Assembly: GCF_026130175.1 (NCBI RefSeq)
Contig: NZ_JAIGNI010000006.1
Location: 62,001-126,000, forward strand
DNA from: Lyngbya sp. CCAP 1446/10
GTDB lineage: Bacteria; Cyanobacteriota; Cyanobacteriia; Cyanobacteriales; Microcoleaceae
Reading direction: 5' to 3'
Length of the DNA stretch: 64,000 nt
Of this stretch, positions 50,819-59,746 are shown in pieces; positions within the stretch are counted from its first letter, which is position 1, and each line of letters begins with the position of its first letter. Position numbers and translations under genes: made by a program. Under the pieces are notes generated by a model. The model saw only the letters and a list, made by a program, of their open reading frames with translations. It had not been told where the DNA came from and did not search any database.

Positions 50819-51142
50819 TTAGGGCAGCCAGCGAGGGCGGAATCCTTTTAAAGCCAATGCTTGAGGTGATGGAGAATTATTAGATGTCGGTGCATTTTTT
50901 AAGTCGATCGCGATCAAGGTTGAAGACTCGATCGCATTTCCGCCCTCTGTTCTCAAATCTCCTGCGACTGGTTCTGATTTTTTGACAACTATCCGGTCTA
51001 ACAGCAATTCTAACCAGTCGGGTGACAAACTCATTTTTGTCTCCACCTGATCTGGCAAAACGTTTGGTGTCAGGGATAAAATAGCGATGCCGTCTGCTTG
51101 GGGATTGGCTAATGTTGCGCTGTCTGGGGCGATCGCATCCAA
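50819..51142 (-). CDS. Hypothetical protein (107 residues), uncertain
   Basis: A frame from TTG 51142 to TAA at 50819-50821. The composition is protein-like (MSLSPDWLELLLDRIVV, then LKGFRPRWLP at the end) and the frame stays open upstream beyond the assigned start, so the true N-terminus is unclear. No family is recognised. It lies between a MITE-like element and a decayed gene on the other strand, so it may itself be the C-terminal remnant of a larger gene. Confidence 0.35.
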   Translation of the reverse strand: MDAIAPDSATLANPQADGIAILSLTPNVLPDQVETKMSLSPDWLELLLDRIVVKKSEPVAGDLRTEGGNAIESSTLIAIDLKNAPTSNNSPSPQALALKGFRPRWLP

Positions 51143-51195
51143 TCTGTCGATCGATCTGTTAAAATAAAATTCTTCTTGTTTACTGGAGAGTAATC

Positions 51196-51490
51196 GTCAA
51201 CAAAAACCTACTAACTTTGCTGGGCTGCTCCGGTTCTGTAGCCTTAATGCTCTTAGCAGTAAATCCCGCCAATGCTAGCACCCCAATTTCCAAAATCGTA
51301 GCATTGAGTTCAATCGCGAAATCGCAGCAAATTTAGATATAAATCAAGACGAAAGCCAATCCTCGCTGCCACAAATCAACTCTGATAAAATCGGAACCTC
51401 GCCACCATAAAATTAGGCTGCGACTGCACGGGCTGTCGAACCCAAGTCCTCCAAATGATCCAACAAGGACGGTTGATACTTCCTCAGTAA
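51196..51490 (+). pseudogene. Decayed small exported protein with Cys-x-Cys-x2-Cys motif
   Basis: Reading the plus strand in successive frames gives VNKNLLTLLGCSGSVALMLL and AVNPANAST (signal peptide), then EFNREIAANLDINQDESQSS, then KLGCDCTGCRTQVLQMIQQG and RLILPQ with a stop at 51488-51490. The start codon is lost (GTC at the expected ATG), and at least two frameshifts occur. The Cys-Asp-Cys-x2-Cys core near the end suggests a small secreted cyanobacterial protein family. The intact ancestor is not in this window. Confidence 0.65.
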
Positions 51491-51669
51491 CGTAGATAGT
51501 AATTTACAAAACAAGCAAAACTGAAGTTACAGAAAACAACCCATTAATTCGTGATTTAAATCGTCACAAGTTTAAAGTCGCCAGTCAAAATAATTAATTA
51601 TTATTTCTACTTTTGGCTTGTGGCTTTTTATTTGTCAAAACTGACTATTTACAACAGAAGAGAGAAATT

Positions 51670-52476
51670 TCAACCATACAACACTTCTTCTACAGGTGGC
51701 GTAGCGTCTTTGGGGTCGAACTCTTTGAGTTTGAAAGCTTGCAACAAAAACAGCCAGATATAAAGCGGATTCAACAAAACATACCGCTGCCAGAGGCGCC
51801 GGGGCTCCTTCACCAGCCGAAACAACCATTCCAAACCTATCTTAGATAAAAACTCAGGAGATTTAGCCAAATTTCCCGCATGAAAATCGTAGGCTGCACC
51901 TACAGCAATCAGTGGCATCGATAAGTCGTCCCGGTATTCGTAAGCCCAGACTTCTTGTCGCGGACACCCCAAACCCACAAAAGTAATTGCTGCACCGCTG
52001 TTGCGAATTTGCTGGGCAATTTCCTGTTTCTCTTCCGGCGAAACGTGCCTAAATTTAGAAGGCTGAGTTCCCGCAATAATTAACTTGGGATAACGCTGGC
52101 AGAGATTGCGAGATAAAGCCTCCAGTACAGAAGCTTTAGAGCCGTACAAATAGATAGATAATCCTTCTTCGGCCGCACGTTCGCAGATTTGTAACATTGC
52201 ATTTGGCCCGCCAACTCGATCGGGCAATCCCGTATTATAGAGCCAATTTAATGCCCATCTTACGGGTTGACCATCTGGCAATACTAAGTCAATGTGATTG
52301 ATCCGATAGCGGTGAGTGCTATCAAGCACCCCAGTCATTACCCCATGAACTGCTAGAGCCGAAACAGAAAGTGGTGTTCTGGTGCTGGCTGCCGCCATAA
52401 TTTTGTTGACAGCAGCTTCATAATTAAGGGCATTTACTAAGATGCCGAGTACATTCTTTTTCCCTAAATCAATCAT
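51670..52476 (-). CDS. WecG/TagA/CpsF-family glycosyltransferase
   Basis: A 268-residue protein from ATG 52476. It has the family order: NALNYEAAVNKI, then VHGVMTGVLD, then DLVLPDGQPVRWA, then VGLGCPRQEVWA and a final WLFRLVKEPRRLWQRY. Members (GT26) transfer N-acetylmannosaminuronate or similar from UDP to a lipid-linked sugar early in surface polymer assembly. AGAGGTG is six bases before this ATG; longer starts at 52515 and 52551 run through the epimerase-tail remnant and are unlikely. It is the last gene of the minus-strand polysaccharide cluster. Confidence 0.88.
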   Translation of the reverse strand: MIDLGKKNVLGILVNALNYEAAVNKIMAAASTRTPLSVSALAVHGVMTGVLDSTHRYRINHIDLVLPDGQPVRWALNWLYNTGLPDRVGGPNAMLQICERAAEEGLSIYLYGSKASVLEALSRNLCQRYPKLIIAGTQPSKFRHVSPEEKQEIAQQIRNSGAAITFVGLGCPRQEVWAYEYRDDLSMPLIAVGAAYDFHAGNLAKSPEFLSKIGLEWLFRLVKEPRRLWQRYVLLNPLYIWLFLLQAFKLKEFDPKDATPPVEEVLYG

Positions 52477-52482
52477 GGAACA

Positions 52483-52562
52483 CCTCTCTAAGCCAACACT
52501 TGCCGTTACAGTCATAAACCTCCTGTGGGATTGGTTTAACATTGTATTCAATCGTGTACCAC
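52483..52562 (-). pseudogene. Duplicated 3' tail of the epimerase gene
   Basis: On the minus strand the gap reads YTIEYNVKPIPQEVYDCN, then GKCWLRE. This parallels the end of the upstream epimerase ([16 protein letters not shown], then RERWLKE). DNA similarity is visible too: GTTACAGTCATAAACCTCC against GTTACATTCATAAATCTCC. It is the 3' end of a paralogous epimerase left between the intact epimerase and wecG. Confidence 0.75.
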
Positions 52563-52590
52563 AATTGCCCGGACATTTTTTTTGTCCAGC

Positions 52591-53673
52591 TCAATTCTGC
52601 GCCCCTTCTTTCAGCCACCGCTCGCGGTTACATTCATAAATCTCCCGTAGGATTTGTTTAACATTATATTTCATTTTCCAGTCAGGATAGTGACTGGCGA
52701 ATTTTGAATTGTCGCTAATCCACCAAATATGATCGCCAATGCGATTCCCTTCAGCATAAGTCCAATTAAATTTGCGTTCCGCAATTGCCTCGCACATCTG
52801 GATGGCTTCTAACATCGAACAGTTGCTGTAGCGGCCTCCTCCTGTATTATAGACTTGCGCGCTTCTGGGAGCTTTATAATATTCATAAAATGCCGAAATT
52901 AAATCAGCACTGTGAATGTTGTCGCGGACTTGCTTGCCTTTGTAGCCAAACACGGTGTATGGGGTTCCTGTTACAGCACACTTCATCAAGTAGGCGAGGA
53001 ATCCGTGCAATTGAGCTCCAGAATGATTGGGCCCAGTCAGACAGCCACCGCGAAAACAAGCCGTGTTCATATTAAAATAACGGCCGTATTCTTGAACTAA
53101 AATGTCAGCGGCTACTTTGGAAGCACCAAACAAACTGTGCAGACACTGGTCAATTGACATATCTTCCCGAATGCCGTTTTCGTAAGTGTGACCGGGTTCA
53201 ATTTCCCACCTATGTTCTAATTCAACTAAAGGTAATCTGTTGGGCGTATCGCCGTATACTTTGTTAGTAGAAGTGAAAATGAAAACGGCTTTGGGACAGT
53301 ACAAGCGAGTTACTTCTAAAAGATTGAGAGTACCGTTAGCGTTGACGGTAAAGTCTATTTTCGGAGCACGGGAAGCCCAATCGTGACTGGGTTGGGCTGC
53401 TGTGTGAATTACTAACTCGATCGACTCGCCGTACCGCTGAAAGATATTGGTAATCGCTTCATAGTCGCGAATGTCCACATCTAAATGGTAATACTTTGTT
53501 CCCAGTGATTTTTCTAGTTGTTGGCGGTTCCAATTAGTAGAACCATCAGCACCAAAAAAAAACTGGCGCATATTGTTGTCGATACCAACTATGTCGAAAC
53601 CTTGTTTGGCAAAGAACTTACAAGCCTCAGACCCAATTAAACCCGCCGCTCCAGTAATGATTGCAACGCTCAC
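52591..53673 (-). CDS. NAD-dependent epimerase/dehydratase (CDP-tyvelose/paratose 2-epimerase-like)
   Basis: A 360-residue extended SDR. GAAGLIG (8-14) binds [14 protein letters not shown] is the Ser/Thr active-site region, and the motif usually YxxxK reads HSLFGASK, with Phe at the tyrosine position but Lys kept. Proteins with this [18 protein letters not shown] segment are generally called CDP-paratose 2-epimerase-like. The change at the catalytic Tyr could mean an altered mechanism or family-wide variation. GTG start at 53673 with AGGCGGTG just upstream. It probably makes a nucleotide sugar for the polymer. Confidence 0.82.
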   Translation of the reverse strand: MSVAIITGAAGLIGSEACKFFAKQGFDIVGIDNNMRQFFFGADGSTNWNRQQLEKSLGTKYYHLDVDIRDYEAITNIFQRYGESIELVIHTAAQPSHDWASRAPKIDFTVNANGTLNLLEVTRLYCPKAVFIFTSTNKVYGDTPNRLPLVELEHRWEIEPGHTYENGIREDMSIDQCLHSLFGASKVAADILVQEYGRYFNMNTACFRGGCLTGPNHSGAQLHGFLAYLMKCAVTGTPYTVFGYKGKQVRDNIHSADLISAFYEYYKAPRSAQVYNTGGGRYSNCSMLEAIQMCEAIAERKFNWTYAEGNRIGDHIWWISDNSKFASHYPDWKMKYNVKQILREIYECNRERWLKEGAQN

Positions 53674-53733
53674 ATTTCACCGCCTAAAAAATATAGTTTT
53701 CTTTGTTTTGCGAGATCTAGGTAAAATCAGAAT

Positions 53734-54963
53734 TTATCCTGATTTTCCTTGAAATACATTTTCGCACAATCCGGCAAAAAAATTACCCTTAAAATCCCAA
53801 TCATAGATTTCCCTGACACGCTTTTGACCGGCACGACCCAAGCGCGATCGCAATTCACGATCCTGTGCTAAATACACTATAGCTTCTGTTAGACCTTTTA
53901 CTGCACTTTCCGGATCAGTAGCCTCGACTTTAATGCCAGTTTCAGCAGTTACTTGAGTAGCTGGGCCACCCAAATCCAAACAAATCGTCGGACGGCCAAC
54001 CCCCATCATTTCCGTGCAGACAAAACCGCCAGAGTCATGCAAACTCGGATGGAGAAGAACGTGAGATTCGCCCATTTTTGAAAGAGTTTCATTGCGCGGT
54101 AAAGCTCCCCAAAAATGTACTTTATTTCCCAGTCCCAATTCTGTCACCAAAGTTTCTAAACGCTGTCTTTCTGGACCATCTCCGACAATCCAATATTCCG
54201 ATTGTTCCAGCTTCGCCTCCGCAAATGCACGGAGTCCCAAATGTACCCCTTTCCAGTGCAATAGACGACCAACACTAATAAATCTAATTGGTAGATCCGG
54301 CGGAGTTGGAAATTTTTCGAGTTCCTCAATTTCCCGCTGCGATAAACCGACTTGTGAGAAAATTTTCACATTTTTTGCTTTGAGAAATCGCAGTCTTGCT
54401 GCTGTTTCTTCGGTAGTAGCTAGCGCGACGGCACTGCGGCGCGCCGTCAGCCCCACAAACGGATCGCGTTCTCCGACGCTTTGAGCCAATGCTCGCAGCG
54501 TTTCGTAAATTTTGCCCCGGCGACTAAAATCTTGCCAAAAAGGCTTTGGTGCTGCCTCTGCGCCCCCGACAGGCCCCCAAATAAAAGGATGTGGTAACAG
54601 CGCTAGGAAACTTGGAGACCAATGTTTAACATAAGTTACGTGGTGTACTATGTCAAAACCGATTTCGCGATCGAGCTTTCGAGCGATAAAATAAGCCCAG
54701 ATTTGCCACAAATAATAGTGAAGTTGCAGCAATCCCTGTTTTCCCTTCCAATCTTCGCTCCACCCAAACGGATCAAAATAAACAAAGTGCAGGTTTGGGA
54801 CTGGATTGCGTTCTAGTTCTGCTTCAATGTACGATCGACAAAACGTCCGAGTAAATACCCAACTTTCGTGATGTTTAGCAGATTGGATCACAGTATTCCA
54901 TCCTACTCCCTCTTCAGATCCCAGATTTGGTTCGCAAGCAAAGGCAGATAATAAAATTTTCAT
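53734..54963 (-). CDS. GT4 glycosyltransferase
   Basis: A 409-residue GT-B enzyme. The N-terminal half begins KILLSAFACEPNLGSEEGVG, a start typical of a group of exopolysaccharide GT4s. The donor-binding half has ISVGRLLHWKG, WIVGDGPE and HPSLHDSGGFVCTEMMGVGRPTI with the EX7E-like pattern degenerate (HDSGG). The acceptor and donor are unknown. It is separated by 212 bp of heptamer repeats from the preceding cluster gene and by 60 bp from the epimerase. Confidence 0.88.
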   Translation of the reverse strand: MKILLSAFACEPNLGSEEGVGWNTVIQSAKHHESWVFTRTFCRSYIEAELERNPVPNLHFVYFDPFGWSEDWKGKQGLLQLHYYLWQIWAYFIARKLDREIGFDIVHHVTYVKHWSPSFLALLPHPFIWGPVGGAEAAPKPFWQDFSRRGKIYETLRALAQSVGERDPFVGLTARRSAVALATTEETAARLRFLKAKNVKIFSQVGLSQREIEELEKFPTPPDLPIRFISVGRLLHWKGVHLGLRAFAEAKLEQSEYWIVGDGPERQRLETLVTELGLGNKVHFWGALPRNETLSKMGESHVLLHPSLHDSGGFVCTEMMGVGRPTICLDLGGPATQVTAETGIKVEATDPESAVKGLTEAIVYLAQDRELRSRLGRAGQKRVREIYDWDFKGNFFAGLCENVFQGKSG

Positions 54964-54965
54964 CA

Positions 54966-55174
54966 GTAATTAGTAATTAGTAATCGGGCATCGGGCATCG
55001 GGAATTGGGAATTGGGCATTGGGCATTGGGCATTGGGCATTGGGCATTGGGAATTTGGCATTGGGCATTGGGCATCGGGCATTGTAGATAGAATCGGGAA
55101 GTTATTGGTAATCAATAACCAATAACCAATAACCAATAACTAATAACTAACAACTGTCAACTGTCAACCGTCAA
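54966..55174. repeat. Dense STRR arrays (GGGCATT, TAACCAA, CTGTCAA units)
   Basis: The gap between two glycosyltransferase genes is almost wholly heptamers: GGCATCG/GGGCATT (about 55000-55085), then ATAACCA (55110-55145), then ACTGTCA/CCGTCAA (55148-55170). Three different units sit side by side, so arrays have been laid down more than once at this place. Confidence 0.9.
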
Positions 55175-55175
55175 C

Positions 55176-56330
55176 TTACTTCATCAAAAAAGATGTAACT
55201 TCAACATAAGCTTTAGCTGCTGTTTCAGGAGTTTTTTGAGAAATTAGCTGCCGCGAATAGTCTCCCATCGATTCAATCAAATCAGGACTATCTATAAAAA
55301 TCTTCATCTTTTCTGCCAACTCCTTGGCATTGCTAGGATCGAAAATATAACCGTTTTTCCCTGACGCAATTAACTCACTAGAAGCTGCACCGTTAGAACA
55401 CAATACCGGTTTACCAAACACCATTGCTTCCGGTACAACCATGCCCCAGACATCCTCAAAAGTAGGAAAAACAAAAACATCAGCAAGCTGAAAATAAGCA
55501 CCCAAACTTCCGTAATCAACCCATCCCACCCAGTTTACTTGATCGGGGAAATCTTGCTCTTTAATAAAAGCTTCCAACTCATCTTGCTGGTCGCCCTTGC
55601 CAACAATTAGTAAAGTATAATCAGAATATCCTTGTTTTTTTAGAATAGCACAAGCTTCTAAGAGGGTTTTAATTCCTTTTCGAGCTGTGATCCTTCCCAC
55701 ATATAAAAAAACTGGTTTTTTGATATCTAAATTGAGCCGCTTTTTTGTTGTCAAAGGTTTGAGCAGCGTTTCCGCATCGGGAACTAAATAAGTTCTCGTA
55801 AAAACTTGCTCTTCCGGTGCATGGAGAACCTCCACCAAATATCTTTTCCCGGCTTGGCTGTTAGAAACAAAAGCATCGGCAAACTTAGCTAGAATGCGTC
55901 TGGCGAATGTCCGAAAGCTCGAATCTCGAAAATCCGTGTTCGGAGAACTACCATCATAGATAATTGCAACTCGCCATTGACAAAGCGGTTTGAGGAGAAT
56001 TACTAAGACAGTCCACAAAGAAAAAGCTTGCGGAAAAACTACTTGAGGTCTAAATTTGAGCAAGTGACCGATTATGCTAGGGGACACTGCGATGAAACCG
56101 CGATCGTATCCTGTTTCGATCTTTTCTGTCTCGACAAATTTAGTCTCCCCTACCAACTGAATTGCTGATGCTCCTGGTAGCGTCGGATCGAACCCAGACC
56201 AAACGCGACCAGTATAAAACACAGTATTTTTATATACTTTTGTAAATTCTCTCAATACAGGCTGCCAATAGGCACCCAATTCTACTTCTGGAACCAGCCA
56301 AGCGACGCGCAAATCATCTCCATCGACCAT
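55176..56330 (-). CDS. GT4 glycosyltransferase
   Basis: A 384-residue GT-B enzyme from ATG 56330 (MVDGDDLRVAWLVPEVE). The donor half has FLYVGRITARKG, LLIVGKGDQ and the ExFG-type loop FVFPTFEDVWGMVVPEAMVFGKPV (Glu at both ends of the EX7E motif). GAAGGTG lies at a good distance from this ATG; a GTG nine bases upstream overlaps the preceding gene. Only one base separates it from the stop of the GT2 gene, so they are one transcript. Sugar specificity unknown. Confidence 0.88.
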   Translation of the reverse strand: MVDGDDLRVAWLVPEVELGAYWQPVLREFTKVYKNTVFYTGRVWSGFDPTLPGASAIQLVGETKFVETEKIETGYDRGFIAVSPSIIGHLLKFRPQVVFPQAFSLWTVLVILLKPLCQWRVAIIYDGSSPNTDFRDSSFRTFARRILAKFADAFVSNSQAGKRYLVEVLHAPEEQVFTRTYLVPDAETLLKPLTTKKRLNLDIKKPVFLYVGRITARKGIKTLLEACAILKKQGYSDYTLLIVGKGDQQDELEAFIKEQDFPDQVNWVGWVDYGSLGAYFQLADVFVFPTFEDVWGMVVPEAMVFGKPVLCSNGAASSELIASGKNGYIFDPSNAKELAEKMKIFIDSPDLIESMGDYSRQLISQKTPETAAKAYVEVTSFLMK

Positions 56331-56331
56331 G

Positions 56332-57240
56332 CTATTCACCTTCAGTTTTGTTTTTAGTCAATCCCAGCTTGCTCAAAACTGAAAACCAAACTAACCTTCT
56401 GTAAGGTAGCAACCAATACACTGGCCAGAATAAACCACCGTGACGCTGAGCAAACACTTTCCACTCTTCCCAGGGTTGAAGGGTAGCATCTTTAAAAGCT
56501 AAACCCTTGGGTTGGTTCATTTTTTGCAAACCTTCACTCATATTGGCAGCCGCTGTTGTGGTTGACTGCGGATTGGGAGAACAAGTTCCTTGATATCCTG
56601 GAGCTATCCAAACTGTACAGCCTTTTTGTCTAGCACGCAGACCGTATTCCCAATCTGATAAATAATGAATAAAGGCTGGATCGAGATTGCCAACCAGTTC
56701 AACGACGCTGCGGGGAATTAACACGAAGTTACCATTCATGCTGTCACAAGGCTGAGCTGCTTTTGTTGGTTGGAGGAAGCGAAATTTAAAGGGAAGTAAT
56801 GGGGTAATCTTGACTATACCGCCGTAAGTAAAATTACCTGTTTCTGGATCGCGAGTAGAGCCGGCAACGATCGCCTTTTCTTCTCCTTTTTTCATTAGCT
56901 CGCTACTGGTGGTCAACAGGTCGTTTAAAGCTTCTGGATCGAGTACGGTGTCGTCGTTGAGCCAGACATAGTAGTCTGGATCGTCTTTGATGGCTTCGCT
57001 GAAAGCCACCCGCATTCCTCCATTCCAAAATAAGTTACCATCTCCCGAAAAAATCTTGACTTGAGGGTATGTTTGCTGTACCGCTGCGGCTGTGCCATCA
57101 GTGCTGCCATCATCTACCAGATAAGCATTGAGTGCAATTTCACTTGTTAATTTTTGCTTGAACAGCGACTCTAGAGTGGCCAAAGTCTTTAACTTGCGGT
57201 TATGGCAAGTCATCAGGACTGCTATACTTATCTGCTCCAT
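56332..57240 (-). CDS. GT2 glycosyltransferase, rhamnosyltransferase-like
   Basis: A 302-residue GT-A enzyme. It begins SIAVLMTCHNRKLKTLATLESL and has YLVDDGSTDGTAAAV, then GDGNLFWNGGMRVAF, YYVWLNDDTVLDPEAL (metal-binding DD) and HYLSDWEYGLRARQKG. The GNLFWNGGMRVAF and LNDDT motifs place it in the group that includes rhamnosyl- and similar transferases. It is coupled to the following GT4 gene and lies 289 bp after the preceding one. Confidence 0.88.
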   Translation of the reverse strand: MEQISIAVLMTCHNRKLKTLATLESLFKQKLTSEIALNAYLVDDGSTDGTAAAVQQTYPQVKIFSGDGNLFWNGGMRVAFSEAIKDDPDYYVWLNDDTVLDPEALNDLLTTSSELMKKGEEKAIVAGSTRDPETGNFTYGGIVKITPLLPFKFRFLQPTKAAQPCDSMNGNFVLIPRSVVELVGNLDPAFIHYLSDWEYGLRARQKGCTVWIAPGYQGTCSPNPQSTTTAAANMSEGLQKMNQPKGLAFKDATLQPWEEWKVFAQRHGGLFWPVYWLLPYRRLVWFSVLSKLGLTKNKTEGE

Positions 57241-57529
57241 CTATATCAAATATTTGGCTGTTTGTGCAAAAATGGTAGAAAACAGTCTTCGGGCGATCGA
57301 CAATGCCGATCGACTTCGAGTCCTATCCAATTATTAACTTAGTTTGCCCCAACTATCAAGATATTTACTCGATCGCTGATTTTTTAATTTTTCCAGCTTT
57401 ACCCAGACTCTAATTGCCTGACGGGGTAATTGTAGCAATCAATACGTCTACTGTCCGAATATATACCAATACACATCCAAAAACAGGTATTTTCGATAGC
57501 CTACAAATTGTTGGTTTAATGAGTTTTAC
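57241..57529. other. Non-coding gap inside the polysaccharide cluster
   Basis: Nearly 290 bp, AT-rich, with GATCGAC repeats near 57294-57312. No ORF. It may contain an internal promoter for the distal half of the cluster. Confidence 0.4.
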
Positions 57530-58783
57530 CTACTTAGGGGCTTGCCAAACTTCTTGATAAAGGTTTTGATACTCGCGAGCTTGCACTTCTAATGTAAACT
57601 TTGCTTTAACTTTCTCTCGTGCGTTGCGACAAAGCTTTTGGTGTCGCTCTGAATCTTCTAGCACCCAAGCAATCCCTCGCGCTAAATCCTCACTATCATA
57701 GGGTTGAGCTAAATAACCATTATGCTGGCGATCGACAATATCTTTTAATCCCGTCACATCAAAAGCCACCACAGGCGTACCACACGCCAGCGCTTCCGAT
57801 GCCGTCTGACCAAAAGCTTCGTACCGCGACGGCACAACCATCACATCCGCCGCCGCATAAACCTTTGACAAAGCAGCATCATCCAGCCTGCCTAAATAAT
57901 GAGTTTTGAAACCAACATCGATCGGACTTTCAGGCTCAGAACACCCAAAAACCAAAAGTTCAATCTGATCTTTCCATCCCGACTGACTCAGCCTTTGCAG
58001 AGCCGGAACCAGCAACGGAAAACCCTTCCAGCGATCGCCAGTACCCTCCATCGCCCCAAACAACACCAACCGTTTATGTTGGGGCAAATTCAAACTATCT
58101 CTCACCTGCGGGCGGTTCAGCGGCTTGTAGAGTTCAGCATCAAGACCATTCGCAATTACTTTAACTGGATATTTTTTCAACAAAGAACTAGATTTCGCGC
58201 ATTCAGCCAACCAATGACTCGGAGTTACCAAAGTCAGATCCAAATTTTGCCAAGCTTCAGCTTTCCGCTGCCAAATCCAGCGAGAAATATCCGCATCTTT
58301 AGTGCTGTGCAGTTGCGGACAAGCACCGCAAGCATCAAGATAGCGATCGCAATTTTCACTATAGTGACATCCACCCGTAAACGCCCACATATCGTGCAGC
58401 GTCCAAACCACAGGTTTATTAAACTTAGCCAGGGTTTCAATCTGCATATAACCTTCACAAACCCAGTGCAAATTAATCACATCTGGGTTAATTTTGGCAA
58501 CTTCCGCAGCCAGGGAATCAGGAACCCATTGCGGCGAAAAAATTACCTGACCTAATTTTGGATACAGTTTTAACGGCAATCTATTTAATTTAGGTCGGAG
58601 ACTCTTAAACTTTTCTCCTAACTTTGTCGGCATCAACCGTACCGTTTCATCATCACTAGACTTATAACCAGCCAAGATTTCGGAATTTACCCCGATACTT
58701 TGCAAGCCCTGGTGCAGGCGATAAGTCGCCCTCGCAGCACCACCTTTAAGATCGTAATTACTTACCAGCAGAACTTTCATCAA
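57530..58783 (-). CDS. GT4 glycosyltransferase, WcaC-like with Cys-rich insert
   Basis: A 417-residue GT-B enzyme. The N-terminal domain has LVSNYDLKGGAARATYRLHQG and a Cys-rich insert in the region GGCHYSENCDRYLDACGACPQL, seen in WcaC-type exopolysaccharide glycosyltransferases and probably binding zinc. The donor half shows FGAMEGTGDRWKG and MVVPSRYEAFGQTASEALACGTPVV with an intact EX7E. The gene follows its upstream neighbour by 18 bp and is probably co-transcribed. The first of two adjacent ATGs is used. Confidence 0.9.
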   Translation of the reverse strand: MMKVLLVSNYDLKGGAARATYRLHQGLQSIGVNSEILAGYKSSDDETVRLMPTKLGEKFKSLRPKLNRLPLKLYPKLGQVIFSPQWVPDSLAAEVAKINPDVINLHWVCEGYMQIETLAKFNKPVVWTLHDMWAFTGGCHYSENCDRYLDACGACPQLHSTKDADISRWIWQRKAEAWQNLDLTLVTPSHWLAECAKSSSLLKKYPVKVIANGLDAELYKPLNRPQVRDSLNLPQHKRLVLFGAMEGTGDRWKGFPLLVPALQRLSQSGWKDQIELLVFGCSEPESPIDVGFKTHYLGRLDDAALSKVYAAADVMVVPSRYEAFGQTASEALACGTPVVAFDVTGLKDIVDRQHNGYLAQPYDSEDLARGIAWVLEDSERHQKLCRNAREKVKAKFTLEVQAREYQNLYQEVWQAPK

Positions 58784-58801
58784 AATATCCTTAACTCAGG
58801 C

Positions 58802-59728
58802 CTACTTACTCAACAATTGTTTAATTTTTCGTTGTACTTTCTTGACCAATTTCGGATCGTAATCATATAAACTCTCCTGAGTGAAGTTATCAGCTTGGGC
58901 GTCGCGAATCACAAACGGAGGATGTTTGAGAGGAAAGGCGATCGGTTCAACAGACATATTATTGTAGGGACTGTTGATATCATCCGTGTGAGTTCCCCCC
59001 GTTCCATGTCCGATATTTGCAGCTAAATTGACATTAGACAAAATATTCAAACCATTTTGAATAAAACTCGCAAATGTCCACTGAAAATCCCAAGTGTCAA
59101 TTGCTCCTTCGTAACACAACTGACAAGTTTTAGTCCAGATTTTAGCAGCATGAGCATCTCCCAATATATCCATCAAAAAATTGCCATCTCGAACCGAAGG
59201 CCACAGCTTCATATCTAAATCGTAGTGTCGCCAAGCTCGCCTCCAACTCGCCCAACTCCAGCAGTGAGTGTAGCGAGAAAAGTAGTAGCTATAATCAGCT
59301 CGCTGCTTCCCAAACTGCACGTTTTGACCAGATATCGACATAATTCGTTCGTCGTATCGGTAGCGTTCGAGTAACTCTTCGGCAAAGTAGAAAAATGTAC
59401 TATCGGGCAAACAATCATCCTCAATAATAATCGCCTCTTCCACCGTATCAAACACCCAATCTAGCCCGCTAGAAACTCGCTGACGACAGCCCAAATTGCG
59501 ATCGGCATAATTTTGCAAAACTTCGCATTCCCAATCCACCTGATCAATAATCGCGCGAGTATCAGCACATTGTGTGTCTTCTCCAGGTCTATCCGGCCGC
59601 GGCCCGTCAGCAACTACTAGCAATTTAGACGGCTGGACTTTGCGAATTTCTGCGAATACTCTCTGGGTTTCTTCCGGGCGTTTGAAAATAATAAACGCGA
59701 CGGGGGTTTTTAATGGTCGATCGAACAT
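58802..59728 (-). CDS. GT-A glycosyltransferase (GT2-like)
   Basis: A 308-residue protein. It starts TPVAFIIFKRPEETQRVF, then VVADGPRPDRPGE and EEAIIIEDDCLPDSTFFYFAEELLERY, where EDD is the likely metal site. A later segment HCWSWASWRRAWRHYD is shared by a group of cyanobacterial sugar transferases including some labelled HlpA-like. The enzyme class is solid, the donor unknown. It is coupled by 18-bp gaps to genes on both sides. Confidence 0.82.
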   Translation of the reverse strand: MFDRPLKTPVAFIIFKRPEETQRVFAEIRKVQPSKLLVVADGPRPDRPGEDTQCADTRAIIDQVDWECEVLQNYADRNLGCRQRVSSGLDWVFDTVEEAIIIEDDCLPDSTFFYFAEELLERYRYDERIMSISGQNVQFGKQRADYSYYFSRYTHCWSWASWRRAWRHYDLDMKLWPSVRDGNFLMDILGDAHAAKIWTKTCQLCYEGAIDTWDFQWTFASFIQNGLNILSNVNLAANIGHGTGGTHTDDINSPYNNMSVEPIAFPLKHPPFVIRDAQADNFTQESLYDYDPKLVKKVQRKIKQLLSK

Positions 59729-59746
59729 TTACAGAACTCCACTATG

